Counted from the first letter of the stretch, positions 16,850-26,227 are shown. The stretch: 64,000 nt of DNA from an uncultured Lachnospiraceae bacterium (GCA_910578335.1 CAJTPU010000007.1:1-64000), one strand, 5' to 3'. Numbers and translations are program-made. Notes: a model not told the origin generated them from the letters alone.

Positions 16850-17698
16850 ATGAGTCTGGCGGATACGATTTTTATTGATATGTGCAAGGATATTTTGGAG
16901 AACGGAACCAGTACGGAAGGAGAAAAGGTGCGTCCCCGCTGGGAGGACGGCACGCCTGCTTACACAATCAAGAAGTTTGGCGTGGTCAACCGGTACGATT
17001 TGGCAAAGGAATTTCCGATACTGACGCTCAGACGTACTGCCCTTAAGAGCGCAACGGACGAGATTTTGTGGATATGGCAGCAAAAGTCCAACAATATTCA
17101 TGATTTGCACAGTCATATCTGGGATGAGTGGGCGGACGAGGACGGCTCTATCGGCAAGGCGTACGGCTACCAGCTCGGCGTAAAGCACAAATATAAAGAG
17201 GGTATGATGGACCAGGTGGACAGGGTGATTTATGATTTGAAAAATAATCCTTTTTCCCGGCGCATTATGACGAATATCTATGTGCATCAGGACTTGAGCG
17301 AGATGAACCTGTATCCCTGCGCATACAGTATGACTTTTAACGTGACCCAGAAGAAGGGGGCAGGGAAACTTACGCTGAACGCGGTATTGAACCAGCGCTC
17401 CAATGACGTGCTTGCCGCTAACAACTGGAATGTGGCGCAGTATGCGGTGTTATTGCATATGCTGGCACAGGTGTGCGGTATGGAGGCGGGCGAGCTTTTG
17501 CACGTCATTGCGGATGCCCATATTTATGACAGGCATATTCCGATTATACAGGAGCTGATAACGAGGGAGCCAAAGCCTGCACCGAAATTCTGGCTGAATC
17601 CCGATGTACACGACTTTTATCAGTTTACCCGCAATGATGTGGCGCTTGAGGGCTATGAATTTGGCACGCAGGTGGAAAATATCCCTATTGCCATTTGA
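16850..17698 (+). CDS. thyA: Thymidylate synthase
   Basis: A 282-residue enzyme that methylates dUMP to dTMP with methylene-tetrahydrofolate. The catalytic Cys is C157 in LYPCAYSM, a divergent form of the usual PPCH motif found in Clostridia. RSNDVLAANNWN and DAHIYDRHI are the dUMP and folate contact regions. The ATG at 16850 follows AAGGAGG; the frame is open for 18 codons upstream without a site. It is followed by dihydrofolate reductase, which regenerates the cofactor. Confidence 0.95.
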   Translation: MSLADTIFIDMCKDILENGTSTEGEKVRPRWEDGTPAYTIKKFGVVNRYDLAKEFPILTLRRTALKSATDEILWIWQQKSNNIHDLHSHIWDEWADEDGSIGKAYGYQLGVKHKYKEGMMDQVDRVIYDLKNNPFSRRIMTNIYVHQDLSEMNLYPCAYSMTFNVTQKKGAGKLTLNAVLNQRSNDVLAANNWNVAQYAVLLHMLAQVCGMEAGELLHVIADAHIYDRHIPIIQELITREPKPAPKFWLNPDVHDFYQFTRNDVALEGYEFGTQVENIPIAI

Positions 17699-17754
17699 AA
17701 AGTTTTTTGCCCTGTACGATAAACGGGCGGCAGCCCTTTGGATGGGAGAGTATC

Positions 17755-18249
17755 ATGAACGTGATTGTAACGGTGGATGAAAACTGGGCGATTGGGAACA
17801 GGGACAGGCAGCTTGTAAAGATTCCGGCAGACTGGCGCGCCCTGCAGGAGCAGACGGCGGGAGGCGTTGTGATTATGGGAAGAAAGACGCTTGCGCTTAT
17901 GCCGCAGGGGCAGCCGTTTATTCGATGCAGAAATATAATTTTGTCCTCGAATTCCGCTTACGCGGTGCGCGGCGCTACGACGGCGGATTCGCTCGCCGCG
18001 CTTATGAAAAAGCTGGAGGGCGTTTCGCAGGAAGAGATTTATGTGTGCGGCGGGGAGAGCGTATACAGACAGCTTCTCCCCTATTGTGACACAGCCTACG
18101 TTACCATGGTGGAAAAAAGCTACGAGGCGGACAGATACTTTGAAAATCTGGACAGGAGCGAGGCATGGAGCTTGACGGAGGAGAGCGATGAGCAGACTTG
18201 TTTCGATATTACTTATTATTTTAGGAAGTATAAGCGGATACGGCTCTGA
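17755..18249 (+). CDS. Dihydrofolate reductase
   Basis: A 164-residue enzyme that reduces dihydrofolate with NADPH. It shows VTVDENWAIGNRDRQLVKIP at the N-terminus, GGVVIMGRKTL, and VCGGESVYRQLLPY (NADPH loop), followed by TMVEKSYEADRYF. It lies 56 bp after thyA, the natural pair. The last 62 bp overlap the next gene in another frame. Confidence 0.93.
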   Translation: MNVIVTVDENWAIGNRDRQLVKIPADWRALQEQTAGGVVIMGRKTLALMPQGQPFIRCRNIILSSNSAYAVRGATTADSLAALMKKLEGVSQEEIYVCGGESVYRQLLPYCDTAYVTMVEKSYEADRYFENLDRSEAWSLTEESDEQTCFDITYYFRKYKRIRL

Positions 18250-18880
18250 CAGGGCCACAGCAGACTTTTTAGGAGATGAATTTGCCGTGCTTTGGGAGGA
18301 GCCTGCAGCGTCATACCTTGCTGAAAAGACGGCAAGGTATACGTATGAGACCGAAATTGTCGTGGATAATGGCAGGAGGCTTGGGCTTGTACTCTATGGA
18401 ACCCGAAGCGAATATTTCTGCCTGATAGACAAAATAGAGGTATACGACGGAGAAAAGCTGATTCAGTCGGGACTGGTAGAGGAAGCCGTGATGGCGGAAT
18501 GGGGAGAAGGCGGCAGCTATTATACGGAATCTGTGAGGGAGGACGGCGGCATAAGCGTTGCAGATATGAATTTTGACGGGGCAGGGGATATCTGCCTGCA
18601 GGGCTGGGTGACAAATGGTGCTAACGTGCCCTGCTATTACTGGCTGTGGGACAAAGAGACAGAGCAGTTTTCCTATGCTTTCTGCCTGTGCAATGCGGAA
18701 ACCGACAAAGAACACAGGCAGATAATCTGTCATATGCGGGACGGCGCAAATGGATATGACACAGAATATTATGCATATGATGAAAAGGGCAAATTGCAGA
18801 AAATCAGGTATGAGTATGAAGATTATCATGCACTGATTAAAAAACTCCCTTTTCGGAATTATGTACCCGATGGGAAATGA
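18188..18880 (+). CDS. Exported protein of unknown function
   Basis: A 230-residue protein with a short signal-like N-terminus (SRLVSILLIILGSISGYGS). The central stretch VADMNFDGAGDICLQG resembles the Asp-rich loop of XAC2610/FG-GAP-like surface proteins. There is no lipobox. The start overlaps the DHFR gene by 62 bp but has GGAGGAGAGCG just upstream, so the overlap seems real. Confidence 0.6.
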   Translation: MSRLVSILLIILGSISGYGSDRATADFLGDEFAVLWEEPAASYLAEKTARYTYETEIVVDNGRRLGLVLYGTRSEYFCLIDKIEVYDGEKLIQSGLVEEAVMAEWGEGGSYYTESVREDGGISVADMNFDGAGDICLQGWVTNGANVPCYYWLWDKETEQFSYAFCLCNAETDKEHRQIICHMRDGANGYDTEYYAYDEKGKLQKIRYEYEDYHALIKKLPFRNYVPDGK

Positions 18881-18962
18881 CTTATAAATATACATTGTCA
18901 ATGGCAGATAAGGATTTAATAATCAAATATATAAATCGGAAGTTAAACGGGGGAGATAGTGA

Positions 18963-19454
18963 ATGGCAACATGGAGCGGTATAAGAAAAAAGTTGGAAAT
19001 GGAATATCTGGCTAAAAGTCTGCGAGGCCATATTCAGTATTATGCCACATCATATAGCAAGAGTCCTGACCATGAGGGGCGAGCGGCCATAAGATATGAT
19101 GGAAAAGAAATTATCAAAGGGTGCTATTGGAATAACTGGATGAAAGCAGATCAGTTCCCTAAAGATGAAAAATACAAAACACGATTAGAAATTGATAATG
19201 CGTACATGGATGATACCGCTTTAAAGTTGGGAGTTTTTGATCAACGTTGTTTTTATAGAGCTTTTGCAGAGTTTGACAACCAAGATATTGAAACGAGCCT
19301 TAAAAGCGAGGATTTAATCGTAAAAATTTTTGCCGTATTGGACAGACGGGTTGGCAAACGGAAACTGGTCTTGATGAAAGAAACAATAGTGGAGGAACCA
19401 GATACATTCCGGGAGTTTTATACAATTCGTGCAAAAGCGGAAGGACTGTTATAA
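18963..19454 (+). CDS. Conserved uncharacterised protein (SF0329-like)
   Basis: A 163-residue basic soluble protein starting MATWSGIRKKLEMEYLAKSL, a start typical of the uncharacterised SF0329 family as I remember it. The C-terminal half (IVKIFAVLDRRVGKRKL) looks like an alpha/beta domain. No catalytic motif is evident. GGGGGAGATA precedes the ATG. It stands alone between the exported protein and an 18-bp inverted repeat. Confidence 0.6.
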   Translation: MATWSGIRKKLEMEYLAKSLRGHIQYYATSYSKSPDHEGRAAIRYDGKEIIKGCYWNNWMKADQFPKDEKYKTRLEIDNAYMDDTALKLGVFDQRCFYRAFAEFDNQDIETSLKSEDLIVKIFAVLDRRVGKRKLVLMKETIVEEPDTFREFYTIRAKAEGLL

Positions 19455-19481
19455 ATACCAATTTATCGAACTGTTAAGCTG

Positions 19482-19569
19482 GATTAGGGTGTCAAAAGGG
19501 TATCTATCAAAATGATTTGTGCAATATGACAGTAGGAATTTTATAATTTGACCTTTTGACACCCTAATC
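19482..19569. repeat. 18-bp perfect inverted repeat
   Basis: GATTAGGGTGTCAAAAGG (19482-19499) and its exact complement (19552-19569) enclose 52 bp. There is no T tract, so it is not a classical terminator. It looks like the ends of a tiny MITE or a long-loop RNA hairpin. Confidence 0.65.
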
Positions 19570-19655
19570 TTAAGTTGTTGAAGAATATGTAATCTGTGTT
19601 GAGATAAACTTATATTTCAAATTTTATACATCGGGAACACTTTTCCGAAAAGGGA

Positions 19656-19733
19656 GTTAAAAAAACATACGACCTTATAGGCGGGGAATGGAAGCTTACC
19701 GGCGAGGAAGCATTAGAGCCTATGAAGGGGTAG
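19656..19733 (+). pseudogene. Possible 3' fragment of a lost gene
   Basis: The frame from 19656 reads VKKTYDLIGGEWKLTGEEAL and ends at TAG 19731-19733. It has good protein-like composition but no start codon or ribosome site. The preceding sequence in another frame (TLFRKG) suggests a frameshifted remnant. It is weak evidence only. Confidence 0.35.
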
Positions 19734-19751
19734 AAAATAAACTCATGAAAA

Positions 19752-20921
19752 CTACTTCTCCAAAGTGCATAAAGCCTCCCTCCGCTCCCATATCAGTTCT
19801 CCGCTTATGGCATTGACGGCAATTAATTCTTCGCTCTTAAGGCTTTGTGCTGCTTCATCTTCTCCGGCGTAGAAACGCCAGACCGGTACAATGAGCAGTT
19901 CCCCTTCGGAAGAAATAACCGACAGGTATTCCAGACAAATCTTTTTAACAGATAGCGGCTCTTCTTGTATCGGAATCCGGTCTATCTGTTTTTGTAGGAC
20001 GTTCACGGCTTCACTCACCGACAAAATAGGCTTCTCCAATCCGATTTCTTCTTCTGCAAAAAGGCTTCCCCGGATTTTTACGGGAAACGGGCTGTCGTTT
20101 CCTGTTACTGTACTGAAATCATGCCAGACTGTCACGGGCATCCCATCCAGCATCTTTTTGAATACGGCTTTTATATAAGTTTTGCCGTCCTCCGTCTCAC
20201 AAAGATGGATAAAGCTGCATATGTAGCTGCCGTTTTTATCTATGGAGCCGATATCATACAGTCCGAGCTGTTCTATCTCGTTCGGAGATACAGCCTGAAA
20301 TGCTTTTTCCAAAAGCAGCATATTCTCTGCGTCCATTATATCCTTCCGAATCACTACCGGAAATACCTGTTTGACAGGAGAAGAGATACCGGCGCTGGTG
20401 TTTTCATGGTTTAAAACCTCTTCGTCCGGTATTTCGGAGTGGGTAATTTGATATATCCAGGCGGCTCCCATGGGCGTCACAAATTCCCATGCATCTGTTT
20501 CCGGATAATACACGGCAGCTTCCAGAACATCCCAGCTTTCTGCGGGATGCATTTCTGTAAACAAATCTGTCCGGTGTTCCTCTGTAAAGGGCACCGGTAT
20601 ATACCGATAACAGCTCACTTCCCCGATTCCCTCTGAATGCACCTGTGCATCAATCATGATTTTTCTTCCGTCGGCGCCCTCTATTACTTGTGTGATGGTT
20701 TCGCCTGTATATTCAGCCGGCGTTTCATTATCCGGGGCAGATAGAATGGTTTCTGTATTTTCTTCCGTTACGATGTCGGTATCAGCCGTTATCAGTCCGT
20801 CAGACGTATTGGAAAAATGTTGTTTTGTATCGTCCGTCTGTCTGCTGCATCCCGTTAAAGCCATCGTCAATAACAAAACTGTCAGAAAAGAAGAACATCT
20901 GCCCAAGCCGTTTTTTATCAT
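19752..20921 (-). CDS. Lipoprotein of an ECF sigma operon, unknown
   Basis: A 389-residue secreted lipoprotein with lipobox LTGC after an N-terminal hydrophobic helix. A Thr/Asp/Glu-rich linker leads to two alpha/beta regions. The last ~100 residues (ILSVSEAVNVLQKQIDRI, then IVPVWRFYAGED and GELIWERR) resemble the DUF6034/YycI-like domain in Clostridia lipoproteins. AAAGGAGAG precedes the start. It is the third gene of the sigma/anti-sigma operon, so it is probably regulated by that sigma factor or senses for it. Confidence 0.7.
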   Translation of the reverse strand: MIKNGLGRCSSFLTVLLLTMALTGCSRQTDDTKQHFSNTSDGLITADTDIVTEENTETILSAPDNETPAEYTGETITQVIEGADGRKIMIDAQVHSEGIGEVSCYRYIPVPFTEEHRTDLFTEMHPAESWDVLEAAVYYPETDAWEFVTPMGAAWIYQITHSEIPDEEVLNHENTSAGISSPVKQVFPVVIRKDIMDAENMLLLEKAFQAVSPNEIEQLGLYDIGSIDKNGSYICSFIHLCETEDGKTYIKAVFKKMLDGMPVTVWHDFSTVTGNDSPFPVKIRGSLFAEEEIGLEKPILSVSEAVNVLQKQIDRIPIQEEPLSVKKICLEYLSVISSEGELLIVPVWRFYAGEDEAAQSLKSEELIAVNAISGELIWERREALCTLEK

Positions 20922-20955
20922 ACCGTTTCTCTCCTTTTAAAATATTTTATTGCCA

Positions 20956-21936
20956 TTACTTTGCTGCAGGGTAACCCTCGCGCAGTCCTATTAGTACTTC
21001 ATAATGGATTCTGTCAAAGCAGTAGGGAATCTTGTGTTCAAAATCAATTATCTGCAAAAGTGCAAAGTCGGATATTTCTCCGTCAGGGAGACAGTACTCG
21101 CTGTTTTCTTCACAGAATGCGGCGCCGCTGCCTGTATATTCCGCCAATGTTTTTATAACAGGCAGTTCCTGCTCAGGATAAAGCCCTTCGCTTTCATACC
21201 GTGCGTTCAGTTCTTCGTACCGCCGGCTTTCCGACTGGCTAAGCTCTCTGCTGAATCCGCCGCCGGTTTCCAGATTTGACGCGCAGTAAGCCAGATAAAT
21301 CCGTTCAACCTCCGCATCGGTCATAGCCGCCATGCGGCTTTCCCAATCTCCTCTGGCAAGAATCCGCTCCTGATTTGTTTGATAGATGCTGTAGGTCATT
21401 TTGTGGTTAAAATCAATAATCTGCAAAAGCTCTTCATCGCTCAGCGAACCTTCCGGAAGGTAAATGGTTCTTGTGGACGCATCAATCGCCACGCCCAGCC
21501 CGCTGTAAGAAGCTGCGTCTGAGAGGACGGTTAAAGCGCCGTCCGGAAATAAGCCGTTCCTTTCGTATTCTTCTGTCAGTACGCGATAGCGATTTGCTTC
21601 CTCTGCCGTAAACGGACGATTCAGGCTGTTTGTCTCGCCGGCGTCAGCCAGTTGATAGAATTTTTCTATTTCCTGTTTTTGCATATTTTCCATACGCTGT
21701 CTGTACAGACTGATAATGCCTGCTGCGGCAGCGGTGGTTCCGCATATCAGGCAGCAGATAATGGCGGCGGCAGCCGCTTTTGGCAGCCGGAATAAGCCCG
21801 CCTTTTTTCTTGCCGGAAGGTTTTGTTTCTCAGCCGCTTCTTTGTGTATCTGCGCAAAAGCTGCATTCGCTTTTTTCCATACGGTTTCAGGAATTTCCAA
21901 ATTCTGATGTAAAATATCTTCGTGTTGATTATGCAT
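20956..21936 (-). CDS. Putative anti-sigma factor with duplicated extracellular domain
   Basis: A 326-residue single-pass protein. It has a cytoplasmic N-terminus of ~60 residues, a membrane segment (KAAAAAIICCLICGTTAAAA), then an outer region. The outer part contains two copies of a ~100-residue unit with shared words RYxxLxxxYExxGLxP, Y-SGxG and LLQIIDFxHKxxY. Its position directly after the ECF sigma gene argues for an anti-sigma role. The ATG at 21936 (MHNQ) is chosen for its AAGGAGG site; a longer start at 21954 lacks one. Confidence 0.75.
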   Translation of the reverse strand: MHNQHEDILHQNLEIPETVWKKANAAFAQIHKEAAEKQNLPARKKAGLFRLPKAAAAAIICCLICGTTAAAAGIISLYRQRMENMQKQEIEKFYQLADAGETNSLNRPFTAEEANRYRVLTEEYERNGLFPDGALTVLSDAASYSGLGVAIDASTRTIYLPEGSLSDEELLQIIDFNHKMTYSIYQTNQERILARGDWESRMAAMTDAEVERIYLAYCASNLETGGGFSRELSQSESRRYEELNARYESEGLYPEQELPVIKTLAEYTGSGAAFCEENSEYCLPDGEISDFALLQIIDFEHKIPYCFDRIHYEVLIGLREGYPAAK

Positions 21937-21963
21937 TGACTTATCCTCCTTCAATATGCCTTT

Positions 21964-22464
21964 TTATGGCGCGTTGTAATATTTTGTCAATTGTTCCCTG
22001 CCTCTGGAAAGCCTTGTCCGCACCGTACTGTCCGTAAGCCCCAGTATCTTTGCAATCTCTTTTGTGCGAAAACCCTCGGCGTAAAACAAAATCAGTACAA
22101 TACGGTATTTCTCGTCAATGGATGACAATGCCTCACGCCATTCCAGATTGGAGGGATTCTCTTTACTCACACTTTCAGGCAGCTTGTCCGTATAGGTAAT
22201 CCGCCGGTTGCTTCTGATGATACGATAGCAATTATGGATTAAAATTCTTGTCATCCAAGTTTTAAAATACTGATTCACTTTTAATTCATTTAATTTTTCC
22301 CAACAGATAAGCAAGGTATCTTGAATGGCGTCTGCCACATCCTCGTCATTCATCAAAATTGCTTTTGCCGTGCGGTACATGCTTTGCATCTGTGACTTTA
22401 TCAATTCTGTAAATGCGTCGGGATTTTTCATTTTGGCTTTTTGAATAAGTATTTCATCTGTCAT
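21964..22464 (-). CDS. ECF-type sigma-70 factor
   Basis: A 166-residue sigma factor. Region 2 reads MYRTAKAILMNDEDVADAIQ and LLICWEKLNELK; region 4 reads YAEGFRTKEIAKILGLTDST with VRTRLSRGREQL. Regions 1 and 3 are absent, as expected for ECF factors. The ATG at 22464 (MTDEIL) is the family-typical start, although AAAGGAGGG lies rather far upstream (16 bases); the open frame continues 37 codons further. It is followed by a probable anti-sigma factor and a lipoprotein. Confidence 0.88.
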   Translation of the reverse strand: MTDEILIQKAKMKNPDAFTELIKSQMQSMYRTAKAILMNDEDVADAIQDTLLICWEKLNELKVNQYFKTWMTRILIHNCYRIIRSNRRITYTDKLPESVSKENPSNLEWREALSSIDEKYRIVLILFYAEGFRTKEIAKILGLTDSTVRTRLSRGREQLTKYYNAP

Positions 22465-22693
22465 TTTATTTACAAAGATTCCCTCCTTTGGATAGCTTTT
22501 GTGAAATAGGAGCTCCACATTCCGTCTTTCATACAATAGATGTTTCAAAGTCTGAAAAAGTCTCATGCATAACAAAAAAATTTGTTTTTTTTAATATAAC
22601 ACAGCATATTCACTTCTTGCTATTTTCCGGACATCTGTTATGATGGAAATAGGCGGCGGAGTCCATATGGAATCACGCATGGAAAGGAGTTTT

Positions 22694-23221
22694 ATGCGGA
22701 TGAAAACAGTGGTAATATATTATTCACAGACAGGTTTTACCAAGCGGTATGCAGAGTGGCTTGCGGAAGCGGCGGGCGCTGACTGCTTTGATTTGGCAAA
22801 GGCAAAAAAGAAGAATCTGGATGGCTATGAGGCGGTTGTCTTTGGAAGCTGGGCGTGCGCGGGCGGCGTTAGCAAGCTTGGCTGGTTTAAAAATAAGGCG
22901 GCTAAATGGGCGGACAAGAAGCTGCTTGCCTTTTGCGTGGGTGCAAGCCCCATGGAAAGTCCGGAAGTGGAAAAGGCGCTAAAGCAGAATTTCGGAGTGC
23001 CCGAATTGCAGCGCGTAAACGCATTCTACTGCCCGGGCGGACTGAATTATGAAAAAATGCCGGCGTCGTCGCGGCTTATGATGAAGCTGCTTGTGAAAAC
23101 ACTTCAGGCGAAAAAGGATAAAACCAAAGAAGAGCAGGAAATGGTAAAAATGATTTCTGCTTCCTATGATATTGCAGACAAAAAATACATAGAACCCATT
23201 CTGGAATGTCTGAAAAAGTAA
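22694..23221 (+). CDS. Flavodoxin-family protein
   Basis: A 175-residue flavodoxin-fold protein with an FMN phosphate loop YYSQTGFTKRYAEW near the start and VVFGSWACAGG around residue 55. The C-terminus is Lys-rich. It probably carries electrons or reduces a small substrate (flavodoxin_5/HemG-like). The ATG at 22694 follows AAAGGAG; the frame is open further upstream but without a site. No partner gene is adjacent. Confidence 0.8.
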   Translation: MRMKTVVIYYSQTGFTKRYAEWLAEAAGADCFDLAKAKKKNLDGYEAVVFGSWACAGGVSKLGWFKNKAAKWADKKLLAFCVGASPMESPEVEKALKQNFGVPELQRVNAFYCPGGLNYEKMPASSRLMMKLLVKTLQAKKDKTKEEQEMVKMISASYDIADKKYIEPILECLKK

Positions 23222-23339
23222 ACGGCGGTTATGTGTAGGCGCGCTTAAGGCGGGGGAAAGTCCCTTGCGTAAAAGAGTTGACTTTTTAGGGAAAAAGTAT
23301 AATAATGGATAAAAATAATTGTGAGAGGAAGTACAAAGC

Positions 23340-24365
23340 ATGGATAAGAAAAACATTGATTGGGCGAATTTAGGATTTGGATATATGCAGACCGACAAGA
23401 GATATGTCTCCAACTTTAAAGGCGGGGCATGGGACGCAGGCGCGCTGGTCGATGATTCCAATATTGTGATGAGTGAATGTGCAGGCGTGCTGCAGTATGC
23501 CCAGACAATATTTGAAGGTCTGAAGGCATATACCACGGATGACGGGCATATCGTTACCTTCCGCCCTGATTTGAATGCAGAAAGAATGGAACAGTCTGCA
23601 AAGCGGCTTGAGATGCCGGTGTTTGACAAGAGCAGGTTTGTAGAGGCAGTGGAGCAGGTAGTCAGTGCGAATGCGGCTTACGTGCCGCCTTACGGTTCCG
23701 GTGCGACGCTCTATATCAGACCGTACATGTTTGGCATCAGTCCGGTTATCGGCGTAAAACCCGCTGAGGAGTACCAGTTCAGAGTGTTCTGCACGCCCGT
23801 GGGACCGTATTTTAAAGGCGGGGTAAAGCCTCTCACCATCAAAATCAGCGATTTCGACCGTGCGGCGCCTCACGGCACCGGCAATATCAAAGCCGGTCTG
23901 AATTATGCCATGAGCCTCCATGCGATAGTGACGGCGCATGAGGAGGGCTATGATGAAAATATGTATCTTGACCCGGGCACCCGCACCAAGGTGGAGGAGA
24001 CCGGCGGCGCCAATTTCCTTTTTGTGACCAAGGACGGTAAAGTGGTAACGCCCAAGTCCGACAGCATCCTGCCCTCTATTACAAGGCGCTCTCTGGTGCA
24101 TGTTGCCAAGGAATACTTAGGGCTTACGGTAGAGGAGAGAGAGGTCTATAAGGACGAGCTTACGGATATGGCGGAGTGTGGTTTGTGCGGTACGGCAGCC
24201 GTTATCTCTCCCGTTGGCAAAATTGTGGACCATGGCAGGGAAATCTGCATGGAGAGCGGCATGAGCGAGATGGGACCTGTCACGAAGAAGCTCTACGATA
24301 CGCTGACAGGCATCCAGATGGGACGCATAGAAGCGCCTAAGGGCTGGATTCATGTGATTATGTAA
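23340..24365 (+). CDS. ilvE: Branched-chain amino acid aminotransferase
   Basis: A 341-residue class IV PLP transaminase that makes Leu, Ile and Val from their keto acids with glutamate. The PLP lysine is K184 in HGTGNIKAGLNYAMSL. The pattern YAQTIFEGLKAY and the late GTAAVISPVG phosphate loop define the large (type II) IlvE form. GAGGAAG precedes the ATG. It stands as a single gene with its own terminator. Confidence 0.93.
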   Translation: MDKKNIDWANLGFGYMQTDKRYVSNFKGGAWDAGALVDDSNIVMSECAGVLQYAQTIFEGLKAYTTDDGHIVTFRPDLNAERMEQSAKRLEMPVFDKSRFVEAVEQVVSANAAYVPPYGSGATLYIRPYMFGISPVIGVKPAEEYQFRVFCTPVGPYFKGGVKPLTIKISDFDRAAPHGTGNIKAGLNYAMSLHAIVTAHEEGYDENMYLDPGTRTKVEETGGANFLFVTKDGKVVTPKSDSILPSITRRSLVHVAKEYLGLTVEEREVYKDELTDMAECGLCGTAAVISPVGKIVDHGREICMESGMSEMGPVTKKLYDTLTGIQMGRIEAPKGWIHVIM

Positions 24366-24377
24366 GCGGCAGAATAT

Positions 24378-24414
24378 TCCCTGCGGTGTGTTGGAAAGCG
24401 CCGCAGGGATTTTT
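24378..24414 (+). terminator. Rho-independent terminator after ilvE
   Basis: TCCCTGCGG (24378-24386) pairs with CCGCAGGGA (24401-24409), followed by five T. Confidence 0.85.
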
Positions 24415-24471
24415 GTTCGATAAGGCTTTAACACCGAAATCAAATTGCGTTCCGGCTAAAAGGAGGTTATA

Positions 24472-24960
24472 ATGGAATCAAAATATAAGTTTATAGCGCA
24501 GGATATGGAAACCATGAATAGAACGATGTTTGAGACTTCAGGGATTCGGAGAATCGAGGAAAGCTTTCAGGATGATGTTTTATGTCTGGGGCAGTTGAAA
24601 ACGTTATTTGGAGAGCCGTTGTATATCACGGATGATTTGGAAGACCAATTTGCGTACTGCATTCTGGCGCTGACAGAGGAAGGAAAAGAAATTTATCTTC
24701 ATGTTTACGGTGGTTCAACAGGTCCTGCGATTGGCGGAAAACAGGATAAAGACAGCAGGGATGCCGCCGATGCCCTTGCAAAGATGATTGTGCAGGCGCA
24801 CCCCTCTGATTATGAATATGAAGGTTATTACTGGGACGGTCCCACCGTTGTGCGGGAGGGTATCCGCAACGGTGTTCCATACCGGCAGGAAGAGGAGCTT
24901 GCTATGCCGATAGAGGAACGGAAACGGCTGTATGAGGAAAAAGATGAAGAAAAACCGTAG
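24472..24960 (+). CDS. Hypothetical soluble protein
   Basis: A 162-residue acidic protein with no recognised motif. A central Gly-rich stretch (VYGGSTGPAIGGKQDKDSRD) is flanked by beta-rich segments; the C-terminal 20 residues are Glu/Lys-rich. AAAGGAGG precedes the ATG. It overlaps the start of the foldase gene by 17 bp, so the two are likely co-translated. Confidence 0.6.
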   Translation: MESKYKFIAQDMETMNRTMFETSGIRRIEESFQDDVLCLGQLKTLFGEPLYITDDLEDQFAYCILALTEEGKEIYLHVYGGSTGPAIGGKQDKDSRDAADALAKMIVQAHPSDYEYEGYYWDGPTVVREGIRNGVPYRQEEELAMPIEERKRLYEEKDEEKP

Positions 24961-26023
24961 ATTACAAATTGCTATCAAACGTTTTGGCGTGGCGCTGCTT
25001 TTGGCAGCGCTGTTTTCCCTCTGCGCCTGCGGCAAAAAAGGCTCGGGTACGACCGTGGTTCTGACTACGGGGCTTGCAGGCGACGAGATTTTCAGGATAG
25101 AAAACAAATCCTGCAGACTGCCGGAAATCATGGTGTATCTGACGACTACCCAGAATCAGTATGAGGAAGTATACGGAGAAGGAATATGGGAAGTAAATCT
25201 GGAGGGCGTGACATTAGAGGAAAATGTCAAAGAGATGGCGCTTGCCAGAATTGCCCAGATTAAGACCTTGAATTTGATGGCGGAAGAAAAGGGAGTGACG
25301 CTTGACGAGGATGAGCAGCGGCGGGTGAAGCTTGCAGCGGAGGAGTATTATAGCTCGCTGAACGAGACCGAGATAGAAAAGATGGGTGTGACGCCGGAGG
25401 TGATAGAACAGCTCTATGCGGAGTATGCGCTTGCAGAAAAGGTGTACCGTCATATTATACAGGATATCAATCTGGAAATCAGTGACGATGAGGCAAGGAC
25501 GATTACGGTGTCACATATTTTGATTAAAACCTATATGCTGGACGGCAGGGGGGAACGAATTACGTATACGGAGCAGGCGAAGGAGGCGGCTTATGCAAGG
25601 GCGTGCGAGGTGCTTGCACTTGCAACAGACGGCGAGCATGATTTTGAGAGCCTGATTACACAGTATAGCGAGGACCCGGTTGCCACCTATTCCTTTCGGA
25701 AGGGAGAGAAGGAGGCGGAGTTTGAGAACGCAGCATTTAATCTTGGCACCGATGAAATCAGCGGCATTGTGGAGGACGCCTGCGGCTATCATATCATAAA
25801 ATGCCTCAATACCTTTAATCAGGAAGAAACCGACCAGAATAAGCTGCTGATTGTGGAGGAGAGGAAAAAGGAAGTATTTGGGGAAGAATACGATGTCTTT
25901 GTGGAAACACTGACGCGAAAGCTGAATGATAAGGTTTGGGAGGAGGTAAGCTTTATCCATGATGAAAATGTAAAGACCGTCAATTTTTTTGATATTTATG
26001 ACAGTTACTTTCCTGATATGTAA
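24944..26023 (+). CDS. PpiC/parvulin-type foldase lipoprotein (PrsA-like)
   Basis: A 359-residue lipoprotein with lipobox LCAC (C29). An N-terminal SurA/PrsA-like helical region (about 60-180) leads to a parvulin domain (about 187-300) with VSHILIKTY, ARACEVLALA and CGYHIIKCL. It would help fold exported proteins on the outer face of the membrane. The start at 24944 is favoured because GAGG sits just before it; an in-frame ATG at 24932 is also possible. Confidence 0.85.
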   Translation: MKKNRRLQIAIKRFGVALLLAALFSLCACGKKGSGTTVVLTTGLAGDEIFRIENKSCRLPEIMVYLTTTQNQYEEVYGEGIWEVNLEGVTLEENVKEMALARIAQIKTLNLMAEEKGVTLDEDEQRRVKLAAEEYYSSLNETEIEKMGVTPEVIEQLYAEYALAEKVYRHIIQDINLEISDDEARTITVSHILIKTYMLDGRGERITYTEQAKEAAYARACEVLALATDGEHDFESLITQYSEDPVATYSFRKGEKEAEFENAAFNLGTDEISGIVEDACGYHIIKCLNTFNQEETDQNKLLIVEERKKEVFGEEYDVFVETLTRKLNDKVWEEVSFIHDENVKTVNFFDIYDSYFPDM

Positions 26024-26093
26024 TGGACAGCTATGGTTTATAAAAATTTTAGAATTGAAAAAAGCCCGAAAAATGTACGTTTTTCACATACTA

Positions 26094-26156
26094 TTAGCAC
26101 TTGCCGAAGGTGAGTGCTAATTTTGTATTGACTTTTTTTCCCCGTGGACTTACACT
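26094..26156 (+). promoter_or_regulatory. CIRCE operator and promoter of htpG
   Basis: TTAGCACTT (26094-26102) and GAGTGCTAA (26112-26120) flank 9 bases, the CIRCE design with one mismatch in the left arm. Immediately downstream, TTGACT (26128-26133) and TACACT (26151-26156) have a 17-bp spacer. HrcA binding to CIRCE would repress htpG until heat stress. Confidence 0.88.
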
Positions 26157-26227
26157 GTATTTTAAGTAAAAGCCGGAAAGTCATATAGCGGCGGGCAAAA
26201 CAAAACGAAGAAAAGGGAGTGGAATTT

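Noticed and set aside
23279..23305. Promoter of ilvE (TTGACT and TATAAT)
   Set aside because: The boxes are only 14 bp apart, too close for a standard promoter, so I do not list it.
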